A stretch of DNA of 64,000 nt from Mrakia gelida (Eukaryota; Basidiomycota; Tremellomycetes; Cystofilobasidiales; Mrakiaceae). The translations under genes and the position numbers were made by a program. The stretch spans positions 744,001-808,000 of the forward strand of contig BRON01000001.1 of NCBI GenBank assembly GCA_024345305.1. Direction: 5' to 3'. The notes beneath the pieces were generated by a model. That model saw only the letters and a program-made list of their open reading frames with translations, was not told the DNA's origin and ran no database searches. Of this stretch, positions 37,818-49,054 are shown piece by piece. How positions within the stretch are numbered: the stretch's first letter is position 1; the number at the start of each line of letters is the position of its first letter.

Positions 37818-39894
37818 ATGCTTCTCCATAGAATCGCTCCTCTCGTCCGAAATCGGCATCTCTCTTTGTTCCCCCCTCGCTCTTTCTCATCCTCCTCGAT
37901 TCCAACTCGACCTCCTCCTCTTTCCTCTCACCCTCACCTCCTCACCACCATGTCCCCCCCTCCCAAAAAGACCACGATCCTCATCATCGTACCTCTGGAA
38001 CCTCCATCGGTCCTCGAGAATCTGAAGAAGAGTCTTCCCTCGGGCTACGAGATTCGCTATTTCCCACACAACGAGAACGAACAGCCGACTCAATATTCGG
38101 GCGACAACGACGTCGTGCCTTCGGACCAGGACTACCTCGAGGCGGACGCTATGTTCCTCTTCAGGTTCCCGAAAAATCTGTGAGTATCCTATGCGCGAAG
38201 TTTCGGAGCTGTTGGAGGTCTGGGAGGGAAGATGGTGAGCTCGGAAAAACGCGAGAGGGAAGGAGAGTTGAGCTCGCGAGCTCAAGACAAACGAGGGCGG
38301 TCGTGGCTCGTTCATTTTCGCTTCTTGCTTCGGTCTGAAGGAGCTGGAGAAGAGCAGGGGCCTCCCATGTCCTCGTTCCATGCTTGCAGTCGACCAGGCG
38401 CGGCTGGCAGAACCGCTGGAGGGACATCCTTCGTCCAGCCCTCCACCGACCTCTCGCTGACTCGACCACCTCCTTTTTTTCGTTCTCTCCCAGGCTCTCC
38501 GTCGACCAAGTCCCGAACCTCAAGTTCATTCAGCTTTCTTCCTCAGGTGCCAATCAGCTCAACAACACTCCCTTGTAAGTGTCAGACAATCTTCCATCCC
38601 ATGGCGAGCAAACTCTGACTCGACTCGTTCTTCTCCCCTCTCGCCTCGACTCATGCAGCTACAACTCCCTTCCCGCCTCCCACCCCCTCATCGTCTCGAC
38701 GGCAAGTGGGATCCATGTTACTGTAACCTTCTTCCTTCCGTTTCCTCTTCTCGATCTTGCTCTTTTTTTTTGTCTGACAACTCTCCTCCGTCGCTCAATT
38801 CCTGATCCGCGTCGCAGACCATCGCCGTTCGTCCCTCGTCTCATTTGGCTTCCCTGTCTACACCGAACCCTTTGCTGACCTCTGCGATTTGTCCTATCCT
38901 TGGTCTTTGCAGGAGCACGTCATCGGAACCTCCATCATGCTCCTCCACCGACTCCCTCAGTTCCTCCTCGCAGCTCGAAACGAATCTCGCTGGACGAAAG
39001 CTTCCGACCTAGGGTTCTACGTAAGAGAGATGAGAGGTCTCACGATGGGTGTTCTCGGGTAGTGAGTTTGCAGCACCTTTTTGGGGGGGGAGGACAGGAA
39101 ACGAGGACGAGAAACGAGAACGAGAAACGAGAAACGAAGGAACGAAAACTGACGCGTCGTTTCCGTTTTCGTTTTAGCGGCCACATCGGACGAGAAGTCG
39201 CTCGTTTAGGCCAAGCCTTAGGGATGAACATCATCGCTGCTACTCGCTCAGGCAAGAAAGCTCCTATCGGAGGGTTCTTGCTTCCTGGAAGTGGAGATCA
39301 TGAAGGAGGTGAGTTAAGTTTCGGCGCGCGTTGCGTTCCGTCTTTTCTCTGCTCACTCTCTTCCTTCCCCACCACCCCCCCCCCCTTTTTTTATTTCGTT
39401 CGACAGACATCCCCTCCTCCTGGTACTCCACCTCCTCCCCCTCCTCCCTCCACTCCTTCTATGCCTCCTCCGACCTTGTCGTCAACATCCTCCCTTCCTC
39501 CCCTGGAACCGACCTCTCCGTCAACGAGTCCTCCTTCCGGTCGATGAAGAACGACGCTATCTACATCAACGTTGGACGAGGACAGACGAACGATGAAGGA
39601 GCGTTGGTGGAGGCGCTCCAAAACGGATTGCAGGCCGCGAAGGAGGGCAAAGGGAACGAGGGAGAGGCAGGGGAGTTGAGGATCGCTGGTGCGAGCATCG
39701 ATGTGACTGGGGTCGAGCCGCTCCCGAAGGAGAGCCCGTTGTATACGTTGGAGAACGTGGTGCTGACGCCTCATGTGAGCGCGTTTACGGAGAAGTACTG
39801 GAGCTTGTGCATGGAGGTGTTTAGGACGAACTTGGGTAGGGTGTTGGAGAGGGGGGAGGGGGGGTTGAACGCTGTGAGGGGGAGGGGGGAGTAG
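37818..39894 (+). CDS. D-isomer-specific 2-hydroxyacid dehydrogenase, NAD(P)-dependent
   Basis: The enzyme should oxidise or reduce a 2-hydroxy/2-keto acid with NAD(P). Two in-frame ATGs exist: 37818, giving an Arg/Ser-rich N-terminus without acidic residues (MLLHRIAPLVRNRHLSLF), and 37950 (MSPPPKKTTILIIV) inside a CT-rich leader. The domain begins at TTILIIVPLEPPSV. Exon junctions rebuild the Rossmann motif VLGYGHIGREVARLG near 39061-39215. Further family signatures are VNILPSSPGTDLSVNES, IYINVGRGQTNDEGALVEAL (catalytic Arg nearby), DVTGVEPLPKESPLYTLENV (Glu) and LTPHVSAFTEKYW (His). It ends at 39894 after a Gly/Arg tail. An insertion of Glu/Gly-rich sequence follows LQNGLQAAKEGKG. The exact substrate is unknown. 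Confidence 0.88.
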
Positions 39895-40122
39895 AGATAA
39901 ACGACGAAGCAGACTTAGAATCAGTTCACCTTTCAGTAGATGTCGTAGACTTTGCATAGATGCTTGCTTGACTCGCGAAGGATAGCACCGGCGAAGGAAA
40001 GGGAGAGCGACGGGCGTCACCCTTTCGGCTCCTCTCGAAAAACAAAAGTCAGTCGCGAACCGAAAAGCTCAACGTTCCCTCAACTCAACCATCGACCCGA
40101 CCCCTCCCCCTTCCCTCTTAGG

Positions 40123-43100
40123 ATGCTCGCCTCTCTGTTCAAGAAGAGACATCTCTCTATCGATACGGAATCTACACCAACAACAACGGATCAACAACAG
40201 CAGAACGTAAGGAACTCTTTCTCGAATGAAAGTGAGTCGAGCTTTGTCCTTCCTCCCTTCCCTTCCTTCGTTTCCTTTGGCTCTCGTTCCCTCTCCATCC
40301 ATCTCGTTACTGACTCCCCCTCTGCTCTTGACTCGTAGATCCCTCTTCCACCCACCCTGACCACCCCGCAGCCCACTCTACCTCGTCCTCGTCCTTCTTC
40401 AGTGGCCCTTCTTCTCCTTTCGGGAAATCCAAACAACAACTCTCGAATCGATCCTCATCCAACAACGATCTCCTCAACCTCCAGAATCAATCCTCCTCAA
40501 CTCCCATCCAGTCGCCCAAACGAAGTGGTTTCTTCAGGAGGAGGCACTCCATCGAATCCCTCGTCGTAGAGGGAGACGAGAACAGCACGGGAGGAGGAGG
40601 ACGAGGAGGTGAAGGCATCAAGTTGAACGAGAACGTTGACAGTCCTTCTTCTGTCAGAGTCACAGCGAGCGAGAAGAAGAGGAGGTTCAGGTTGGTTTAT
40701 GATGGCATGAGCTCAGTCGGTGAGTCCATGCTTCTTCCGTCTATATCTGCTTGAGTTTGGATGAGGAGGAGGAGGACGACGAAAAGCAAAGGAGGAAGGG
40801 AAGGAGAAGGTCATTCAGCTCTCCGTTCCCTTCGTCCCATCACTCCCTTTCTCCCATCCCAACAACAGCGAGAGTCTGATCGCTTCTCTGTCACACTTCC
40901 CCGCAGGCAAATCTTCCTCCTCCTCCCCTTACCGATCCTCCACAACCCCAGCAGCTCGCTCCTCCCCGGACGTTTCCATCGCGAGATCACCTTCGACCGA
41001 AGAGGCCTTCTACTCCTTCGTCCTTCCGGAACCTCTCCCTGCTGGGACGCCTACGACTGGAAGGAAGGGTATCCTCAGGGAAGGACAAGCTCCTGGGACT
41101 GGGAACAGCGTTCGTTTTTTCTCGTGAGTAGCTTCTTCTTCTTGGTTTTCCTTCTGCTCGTTGAACCTGACCTGAGCTCGCTGTTCTTGATCTTCGCCCT
41201 CTTTCAGTCGAGACAACATCCGCATCATCTCCCCAGCACCCTCTCCAGACGTCTCTCACAGCTCTCAACTCTTCGCCGACTCTCGAAACTCCCCTCTCCA
41301 CCAGGAGCACGACTTCTCGCAGGAGGACACCAGCTTCGACGAGGAGACAGGAATCGATCAATCCCTCGCCATCGGAATCACCTCCTCCCCTACCTCCTCG
41401 ACCAACCAAGACTCGCCTCCCTCTCAGTTCGCTCACCGATCCCAGATCGAAGTCCCTACCACTCCCCTCATGGCTTCGACGTCTTCCTTCCTCGCGAGGA
41501 TCAGAGACATGTCTCCCTCGACACCGGATCATCACCATCAGTCGTCGTCGTCGCTCGGAGGGAGCAGGAACACCGTCACCGTCGGAAGGAGGTTCGAGGA
41601 GGAGGAGGTCACCCTCGAGATGCTCTCCACAGCCGCGGAGAGGTCCAACCGAAGGAAGAGCACAACTCCCACAGGATCGCCGGCGATTCGTGGCTCCCTC
41701 TTCCCTCCTCCCTCAACATCGCCCATCAACCGAAACTCTCCTCTCACATTCGGATCAGGCTACCTCCCCATGGACTCCCCTCATCGACTCTCTACCATCG
41801 CTGGATCGACTTCGCCGAGAGGAAGCATGCTCGGAGGAGGAGGCGGATACGACGGAGAAGACGAGTCGTTCACTTTGCTTCCCTCGATGGACTTCCCAGC
41901 TCCTCCGGAGGACATGTCGAACCTGATGGGAGACGTTTCAAGGCAGCCAGGGATGTCGGTCTCGGACTCGAACGTCACGAGCACCACGGATCAGGAGGAG
42001 GAGGGAGACGAGGACGAGAGTCGAACCACTCGAGGAGGAGGCGGACAGGACGCGACGACGAGGATGTCGAGCTCGTTCCCTTACCTCTCGATGGAGAGCT
42101 CAACCAGGTCGTCCTGCGACGAGGAACGATCCTCCTCTGCCAACCCTTTCCGATCCTTCGAATCCAACGGCCTTTCGTCCTCTCGCCAACCCAAGGACCG
42201 TCGTCGCGAATCAGCCTCCTCCACCCTCTCCGTCATCTCCTCCCAGGGCACCATCACCGAAGCCATCGACTACTACTCCCAACCTTCGGACGCTGCTCAA
42301 ACCCAAACTCCACCTCGACCTTCCCCTTCCACCCCCAATGCGGACCTCACCATCTACCACACTCCAGGTCCTCTTCCCACCTCCTCGCGAAACAGGTCTT
42401 CGTCCTCCTACCTCCCATCCTCCTCTTCGGCAGCAGCAGATCTCACCGTCTACCACACTCCTCGATCAGCCAACAGCAACAGTCTCCACTTCGGATCCAT
42501 CAGCTTCAACACTCCTCGAACCCCCCTCACTTCCACCAGAGGAGACGTCTCGACCTTCCTCAACAACAACAACACCAACCCGGCCGACGCGTCCTTCGCG
42601 AGATCCATCGTCGAAAAAGGGATCACTCCCGGACAAGTCGGCTCGCCTTCCGCTTCGTTCTACTTCAACCTCGACGACCAACAGTCTCCCTCCGTCGTTC
42701 ATCACCGCAACGGAGAGATGGTCCTCGTCCCTTCCGGCCTCTCACCCAACGACGTCCTCGCTCTCAACACCGAGTTCTACGAATCGCAACAGGAACTCAT
42801 CGAGTCCTCTCGAGCGAAGTACGCGCTTCAGTTGGAGATCTCGAAGACGCTGGAGGCGAGTTTGGCGAAGAGGGAGGAGGAGTTGAGGGGTTTGAAGAGG
42901 AAGTTGGTTGGAGGAGAGGGAGGAGCTGGGAGGGCTGAGGTTGGGGTTGAGCAGGTTGGGGGAGGAGTTGAGTCGGCGGTTGGAGAGGTGAGGGACTTGG
43001 AGGTTCGACTGGAGGCTGAGCGAAGGGAGACGGAGAAGGTCCGAGAGGAGAGGGACGAGGAGAGGGAGAAGAGGAGGGAGTTGGAGATCGGGTTGGAGGA

Positions 43101-45812
43101 GTTGAAGGAAGGGTTTAAGAGGCTCGAGGCGGAGAGGAGGGATAGGGAGATTAGGGGAGTTGGGCGAGGAGAGAGTGAAGGAGAGGAAGGAGTGGGTTCG
43201 GAGCTGGTCGTTCGCCTGAGGGAGAAGATCTCGGAGAGGGAGTTGAGCTTGTGGGAGGTTCGAGCGAAGCTTCTGGAGCAGGAGAAGGAACTCGAGACGG
43301 CGAGGGAGGACAACGGAACTATCGCGAGACAGGTCGACGAGCTTGAGGAGAAGGTCGCGACTCTTACGGAGGCCAAGTCGTCGCTTGTGGGAACGGTCGA
43401 GGAACAGGACAAGGTCATCGAGGGTCTTTCGACCAAGCTGAGGAACCAGGCATCGGAACGCGTCGAGGTCGAGAAGGCTCACCAGCTCGAGCTCGAGAGC
43501 GTCCGATCCTCTTCTTCCACTCTCCTCGTCGGCGGCGACAAGTCTTCTCGCTCCCTCCTCGCCACTTCCACCACTACCGCCGCCAACATCACCACCTCTC
43601 CCCTCCCCTCCTCCGACCTCCAATCCGGAATCCTCCCCGTCGTCGTCGCCGCTCTCCGTCGAGACCTCGCCACCCGCACCTCCCAATCCATCCGCGACCA
43701 AGCAACCATCAAGATGAACTCCGAAGAGCTCGAGAACCAGTGGAAGCGAGCGGACGAAACCTACGACGAGATCACCAAGCTCAAGCACCATCGAGATCAG
43801 CTCCAGGAGACGGTCACTCGAATGGAGGAGGACTACGCTTCGTTGGATCAGCAGCTCGTTCAGGTGTCGGCGGAGAAGGAGAGCTTGCTTGACACTCAGG
43901 ACGTGTTGATTGGACAGAGGGATGCGGTGATTGCTGAGAAGGAGGAGTTGGAGAATGGAGCTGGTGGGGCTGGGCAGGAGCAGGAGGAGTTGGTGGAAGA
44001 GAGGGACTTCTTGCTTGAGGAGAGGGATAGGATCGTTGCGCAGAGGGATGAGGCTTGGGAGGAAAGGGATGAGCTGAAGGTGATGCTGGAGGAGGCGGTG
44101 TCGGTGGCGGAGGAGAAGGAAGGAGAGGTTGCTGAGATCAACGAGGTGAGTTTTCTCGAAGACGCGTCTCGCGCTCGACTTTCTTTCGTTTCGTTCCTCG
44201 ATCGTCGAGTGCTGACTTCTTCGATGCGCTTTCGTTCTTCCTCGATCAGCAAATGGCTCTCCTCACCGAAGAAATCAACACCCTCACTTCCCAACGAACG
44301 ATCGACATCGATCAACTCGTTCGTCTTCGAGCAACCAACCTCGAACTCGTCTCCCTCCAAGACGCCCAAACCACCAAAGATCGAACCCACCAAGATCACC
44401 TCGACTCCCTCACCTCCTCCCTCACCCTCAAAGACACCCAACTCAAAGACCTCAAATCCCAACTCCACTCCCTCGACGAATCCCACTCCAAGTCCCTCCG
44501 CACCCAAACCCTCGCCCTCGAGCTCGCTCAGGAAGACTCCGAGAAACGCGTTCGAGACCTCACTCGGACCATCAAGGACCAGACTCGACGGGTCTCGACG
44601 CTCGAGAAGACGAGGGAGGAGGAGAGGAAGATGTTCGAGGAGGCGATTGCGGAGAGGGCTTCGGCGGAGATGGAGGCTCATCTGAGTGGGTCGAGGTTGG
44701 ATGCTGGGGAAGGGGAACTGGAGAGGTTGAGTAAGCTGTTGGAGCATTTGAGGAGGGAGGATGCGAAGAAGGAGGTGACCATCATGAGGTTGACGAGGAC
44801 GAAGATGGAGTTGAAGGAGGAGTTGGAGAGTTCGGAGATTGCGTTGGAGTCGAAGCAGCAGGAACTCGAACTGGTGAGTTTGCGCGACGCGACCTCTCTT
44901 CTTCTTCTTCTTCCTTTCGAATCGCCAACTGACACCCCCTTCCTCTGTTTTGCTTTTTGTTCGCTTCCTTTGCAGGTCAAGAGGAAGTTCGGAGTTCGAG
45001 GTGTCGCAGGATCCACTCCAGCTCCCAACCGAGCTCTTCACTCGACCCACGCCCACGCTCTCTCGACCGTCTCGCGGCGACAATCGATGGCTTCTGCACC
45101 CTTCACTCCCGGTCCAGCTCCTCCCATCCCTTCCTCCTCCTACCCAGCAACTCCCTCCACCATCGTCCCAGAAACCCCAGGACCTCTCGCTCGAACAGCA
45201 GCTCGTCCTCGATCCTCGCTCGCCATGGGAACGCCCATCCAACCCGCTCCTCCTCGCTCGCGATCCTCCCTCGGAGTCTCCTCCTCCTCCTCCCACACCA
45301 CTCAAATCCCTCAACCTCTCCCACCTTCCTCAACCACGGCGAGACCCAGGTTCTCCCTCGCTCCCGCTCCTCCCGTCTCCTCCAACAGCAAGATCCCAGA
45401 CGAGTCGCCTACCATCCTCACCAGGTCCATGAAATCGGTCGCAGCTTCGGCATCGTCTTCTTCGCTCAGGAGGTCCTCGTCGGCAGCAGGAGGAGCTACA
45501 CCTCTCGCGACCTCAACCTCTTCCAGCAGCGTCAACAGCAACTCGGCCGCCGTCGTTCAGGCCACCCCTCAGCCGCGTCGAACGTCCATCGCCCCTCCTT
45601 CCTCCCGTCGAAGCTCCATGACTCCCGGCGGAGCTCGAGGGAGCATGGCTCCTCCTGCTTCGGCACCGGGACCTACCAGTTCGAGGAGCATGAAGCCCAG
45701 TCGAGTGATGGTGAGGAAAGCGAAGAGTCAGAGCGCCGAGGAGAGGATCGAGGAGGGGGATAAGGAGAATGAGAACGAGGTTGAGAAAAGGGGGGTGCCA
45801 ATGTTGGCCTAG
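40123..45812 (+). CDS. Long coiled-coil protein with Cut12-like motif, possible spindle pole body component
   Basis: The product is about 1,750 residues. Exon 1 starts at the ATG 40123 (MLASLFKKRHLSID) and runs into a donor near 40232; the largest exon is about 41210-44143, followed by exons from 44251 and from 44976, ending VEKRGVPMLA and TAG at 45812. The N-terminal 650 residues are disordered and Ser/Pro-rich. Around residues 200-225 the sequence KGILREGQAPGTGNSVRF resembles the GIL..PGT...VxF motif of fungal Cut12-type spindle pole proteins. Residues of roughly 740-1450 (42780-44870) form a nearly continuous Glu/Arg/Leu-rich coiled coil. The C-terminus is basic and Ser/Pro-rich with many RRSS and RPRFS phosphosite-like motifs, and a KEN box in GDKENEN. 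Coiled coil is certain; spindle pole role is inference. Confidence 0.75.
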
Positions 45813-46771
45813 TCTAGCTGTTGATCCGTCTCTGGGTGCGCGTTTTTGTTTTGTTTTCGTTCCGGATCATCGATTGATCGCGCTTTCGTCTCCTCTCGTT
45901 TTGCTTTTGGATTTTGGGCTCTTTTTCTTACGTTACTATACCCTTGGCGTTTTGGTAATGACTTGATACGATTCTTTCTTCTTTCTCCCTTTCTTTCGGA
46001 GGGAAGGAGCGTGGAGGGCGGCAGACGAGACGAGGGCGACTACGGCGACGCGCTTTTGTTTCTCGTACGAGGTGAGTCGAGTCTCAAAGTCTAGGAGCTT
46101 TCGTCTGGATCTCGTCTGCTGACTCCTTCTCGTATCTTCTGCTGAACACTGTAGGCGAGCGCTCCCCTTCGAGGAGGAGTGAGAGCGATGAAGGGAAGTG
46201 CTGGGCAAAGGGATCAGGTCGCGTTGAGCGCTCGTTTCCCATCCTCCCTTCGCTTACCTTCTCGCCTATCACTTCTCTCTCTTCTTCGCAGGTCATACGA
46301 CACCTGGGAAACTCAGGTCTCTCTTCTCTTCTCTCGGTACTCTCAGAAGAAGAGCTGAGGAAGACAGATCGACGCGTCGGTGAGCCTTCCTTCTCCCACC
46401 TCCCCTCCTCGTATATGTGACGAGCTCATCTCCTTCTGTCCTTCACCCCCACTCTTCCCCAGCGGTTTGGATCCTTCTGGAAGGACTCTCGGTGTTTTCT
46501 GGCTTTCTTCGCAGCCCGGTATCTCTGCTCGAGAGCGTCGGCTAAGTCGTCCATCCGACATCTCGATTAACCGGAAGTTTATCGACCCCTTGCGACCCCT
46601 GCTGAGCTGCCTATGCAGGTCAGACGATCTGTTTCGAACGCTCCAACAGAGTTCTCGTGTGGATCTACTCCTTGGCTGGCCCTCAAAAGGAGTTCGTTCT
46701 ATAGATCCTCCTTGTTCGTCCTCCAACACCCATCATCTCCCCCGTCGCTCTAAAACCGACCTCTCCACACC
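45813..46771. other. Intergenic region upstream of the acetate transporter
   Basis: No coding sequence is supported. Several GTGAGT and CAG signals (for example near 46072 and 46297) could mark introns in a 5' untranslated region, but this is not provable from sequence. A GACGCGTC palindrome lies at 46371-46378. The last 100 bases are CT-rich before the ATG at 46772. Confidence 0.4.
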
Positions 46772-48414
46772 ATGTCCACCGCTCTGCACCAGTCCTCGTC
46801 CAACCACTCTTCCGATGCGAAGGGAGAGATCTCTCACCATGAGAACGCTCCTCCTCTGCAGCCCATGCTGACTCCAGGTGAGTTGAGCTTTCGAAGACAT
46901 CGCGCGTTCGATCCGAGTTCGAGATGGTCGAGCTTAACCCTGTCTCTCTCCGTCGCTCTCTTCACAGGTGGACACGCCGTGGATACTTCTCAGCCATCCA
47001 TGCCCGTCTACCACAGGAAGGTGAGCTCTCGATCCACGGTCCAACGGACCGCGGAGATCAGGGGATCGGAGGAGAGGAGGACGAGGGAAGCGCGGGAATT
47101 CAGCTCGTCTCTTCCCTCTTCCCTCCCCTCCTCCTCTACATCTCGAAGTCATTCATCTCTCGAGCTCACATCCATCTCTTCCTCTCTCTCCTCTTTTGCT
47201 TCAGTTCGCCGACCCAGCTCCCCTCGGACTCTTTTCATTCGGAATCGCGACCTTTGTGAATGCACTCTACGTTCTCAACGCGAGAGGCATCACTCACCCC
47301 AACCCAATCATCGCTGTGGGATTCTTCACTGGAGGGCTCTGTACGATCCTCGCGGGAATGTGGGAGTTTGCAGCGTCAGTACATACGTTCCGAAGCGATG
47401 CGAGCGATCTTTCGTTTCTCGTCTCGAAGCTGACCTTTCCTTGCTCTCCTTCGTTTCGCAGTGGAAACACCTTCGCCGCGACTACCTTCACTTCTTACGG
47501 AGGATTCTATCTCTCGTTCGCTGTGCGTAATCGGGTGGGGAAGGTTCGAGAGTCGCCGCGTTCAATTCGACGCGTTCTGACCCTCGTCGTGCCTCTCTTT
47601 CTCCTTTCGCCTCCCAGACCGCTCTACTGTACGTTCATCTCTCGACCCGATCTCTCCTTCGATCTTGTACCTGTACTGACCTCACTGACTCTTTATACCA
47701 GCCCCGCAAGCGGAGTTCAAGCCGCCTACCTCGTCGACAAGAAGGGAGCGTTGCTCGTCGGAGCTGCTCTTCTCAAAGGATATGCTGAGCTCGGAAACGC
47801 TATTGCGGTCTGGGTGAGTACATGCCTCGCGGCTATCCACTCTCAGCGCTGCGCGAAGGGACTGCTCGCAGCGCGCTTCTCGAGCTTGAGCGATAGCTCT
47901 ACTGACACGACTCTTCCCTCTCGCCAACAGCTCCTCTCCTGGATGATCCTCTCCTTCATCTTCGTTCTCGGCTCCTTCAAATCGAACGTCGTCATCGTAG
48001 GGATGTTCGTCTGCACGTTCTTCCAGTTCCTCTTGTACGTCTTACTCTCTCTCTTTACCTTCGTTTTCCTCTCTCTCAATCGCAGCGCGTCGTCCTGATC
48101 CCTCCCTCCCTGTTTCTTCGTCCCTCAGTCAAGCAGTCGGATACATGAACTACGCCAACCACATCGTCACAGGATCCGCTAAATGGTTCCACGTTGCTGG
48201 ATGGTGAGGGGAACTCTTCCTTTTTTTTTGAGTGAAACAAGACCAAAAACGAACGCTGACTGTTTCGTTTCGCTCGCCCAGGTTCGGATGCGGAACAGCA
48301 GGCTTCGCTTTCTACATCGCCTTTGCCGCTCTGATCGCTCCTGGAGGAGTCACCTACTTCCGACTCCCAGTGGGTCAGCTCGGAGGAAACAAGGCAGAGA
48401 AGGAGGGCCACTGA
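46772..48414 (+). CDS. ATO: GPR1/FUN34/YaaH (AceTr) family acetate transporter, multi-exon
   Basis: Members carry acetate or ammonium-linked flux across the plasma membrane. Exon 1 begins at 46772 (MSTALHQSSSNHSSD) and ends at the donor near 46879. After a short exon with GGHAVDTSQPSMPVYHRK comes the family signature FADPAPLGLFSFGIATFVNA at about 47204 (the FxNPAPLGL motif with Asp in place of Asn). Further helices read IIAVGFFTGGLCTILAGMWE, GNTFAATTFTSYGGFYLSFA, LLSWMILSFIFVLGSFKSNV and FGCGTAGFAFYIAFAALIAP. The end is GGNKAEKEGH with TGA at 48412-48414. The six-helix length and conserved motifs fit the family well. About seven introns are present; boundaries in 47520-47720 are only approximate. 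Confidence 0.87.
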
Positions 48415-49054
48415 TTCTTGCGAGCGAGGTCGACGCGTTCGTTGTTTGCTGTTTTGTTTTCGCTCTCTCGAGGGTTCTCTTTGTGTTCGATTCGCTTCGT
48501 GAGGGTCGCGAGGTTGTAGTTTTGGGTTTATTTAGTTTCTTTTTACGCTCGGCTAATGCACTGTTATGACTGGATTTCTATTGTTTCGTTTCCAAGGGCC
48601 AACGAGAAGGTCTAACGAGAAGGACGAGACGTGGCAGCGATGAGGGCTCGCGCTTCCCTTTGATGCTGCCAAGGAGTCTCGTTGGTGTCACACAGCTGTT
48701 CCACTCAACATCATCGCAAGAAAAGAGAAGCTGAGGGAGAGAGAAGTCATCGTCGAGAGCGAGACGCCGACGCGTCGCCGTCTTCCTTCCCTTGCTCTTC
48801 CAGCTCATGTCAGCTTCCTTCATCGTTGCCACTTTCTGAGATTTGAGCTCTCAAGTCGGCTCTTTGGATCTCCAAGAGATCTCTGTGTCTCTCATCGAGT
48901 TAGCGAGCGAGTGTAGGGTGACGACGCGAGGAGAGAGCCCGGAGGAAAGATGCTCAACGCTGAGCAACGACGTCGAAAGAAGCTGCTTCGAGAGCTCGTT
49001 GTGATAGAATCAGACGCATAAGCGCCTTAGTAGGCGTCATCCAGCTCAAGTGCC
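48415..49054. other. Intergenic region, no gene resolved
   Basis: A minus-strand ATG frame of 84 codons (48832-48578) exists but has no family resemblance. One GACGCGTC palindrome is at 48769-48776. Otherwise nothing is seen. Confidence 0.35.

Noticed and set aside
40761..42938. 725-codon plus-strand open frame
   Set aside because: It overlaps the coiled-coil gene in another frame and reads as Arg/Pro/His low complexity; the other frame gives consistent exons and a real coiled coil.
43896..45314. 472-codon minus-strand open frame (also 42742-43791)
   Set aside because: These are antisense shadows of the coiled-coil gene produced by C-ending codon bias.
48578..48832. 84-codon minus-strand ATG frame
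   Set aside because: No similarity, no splice signals and no leader; chance frame in an intergenic region.
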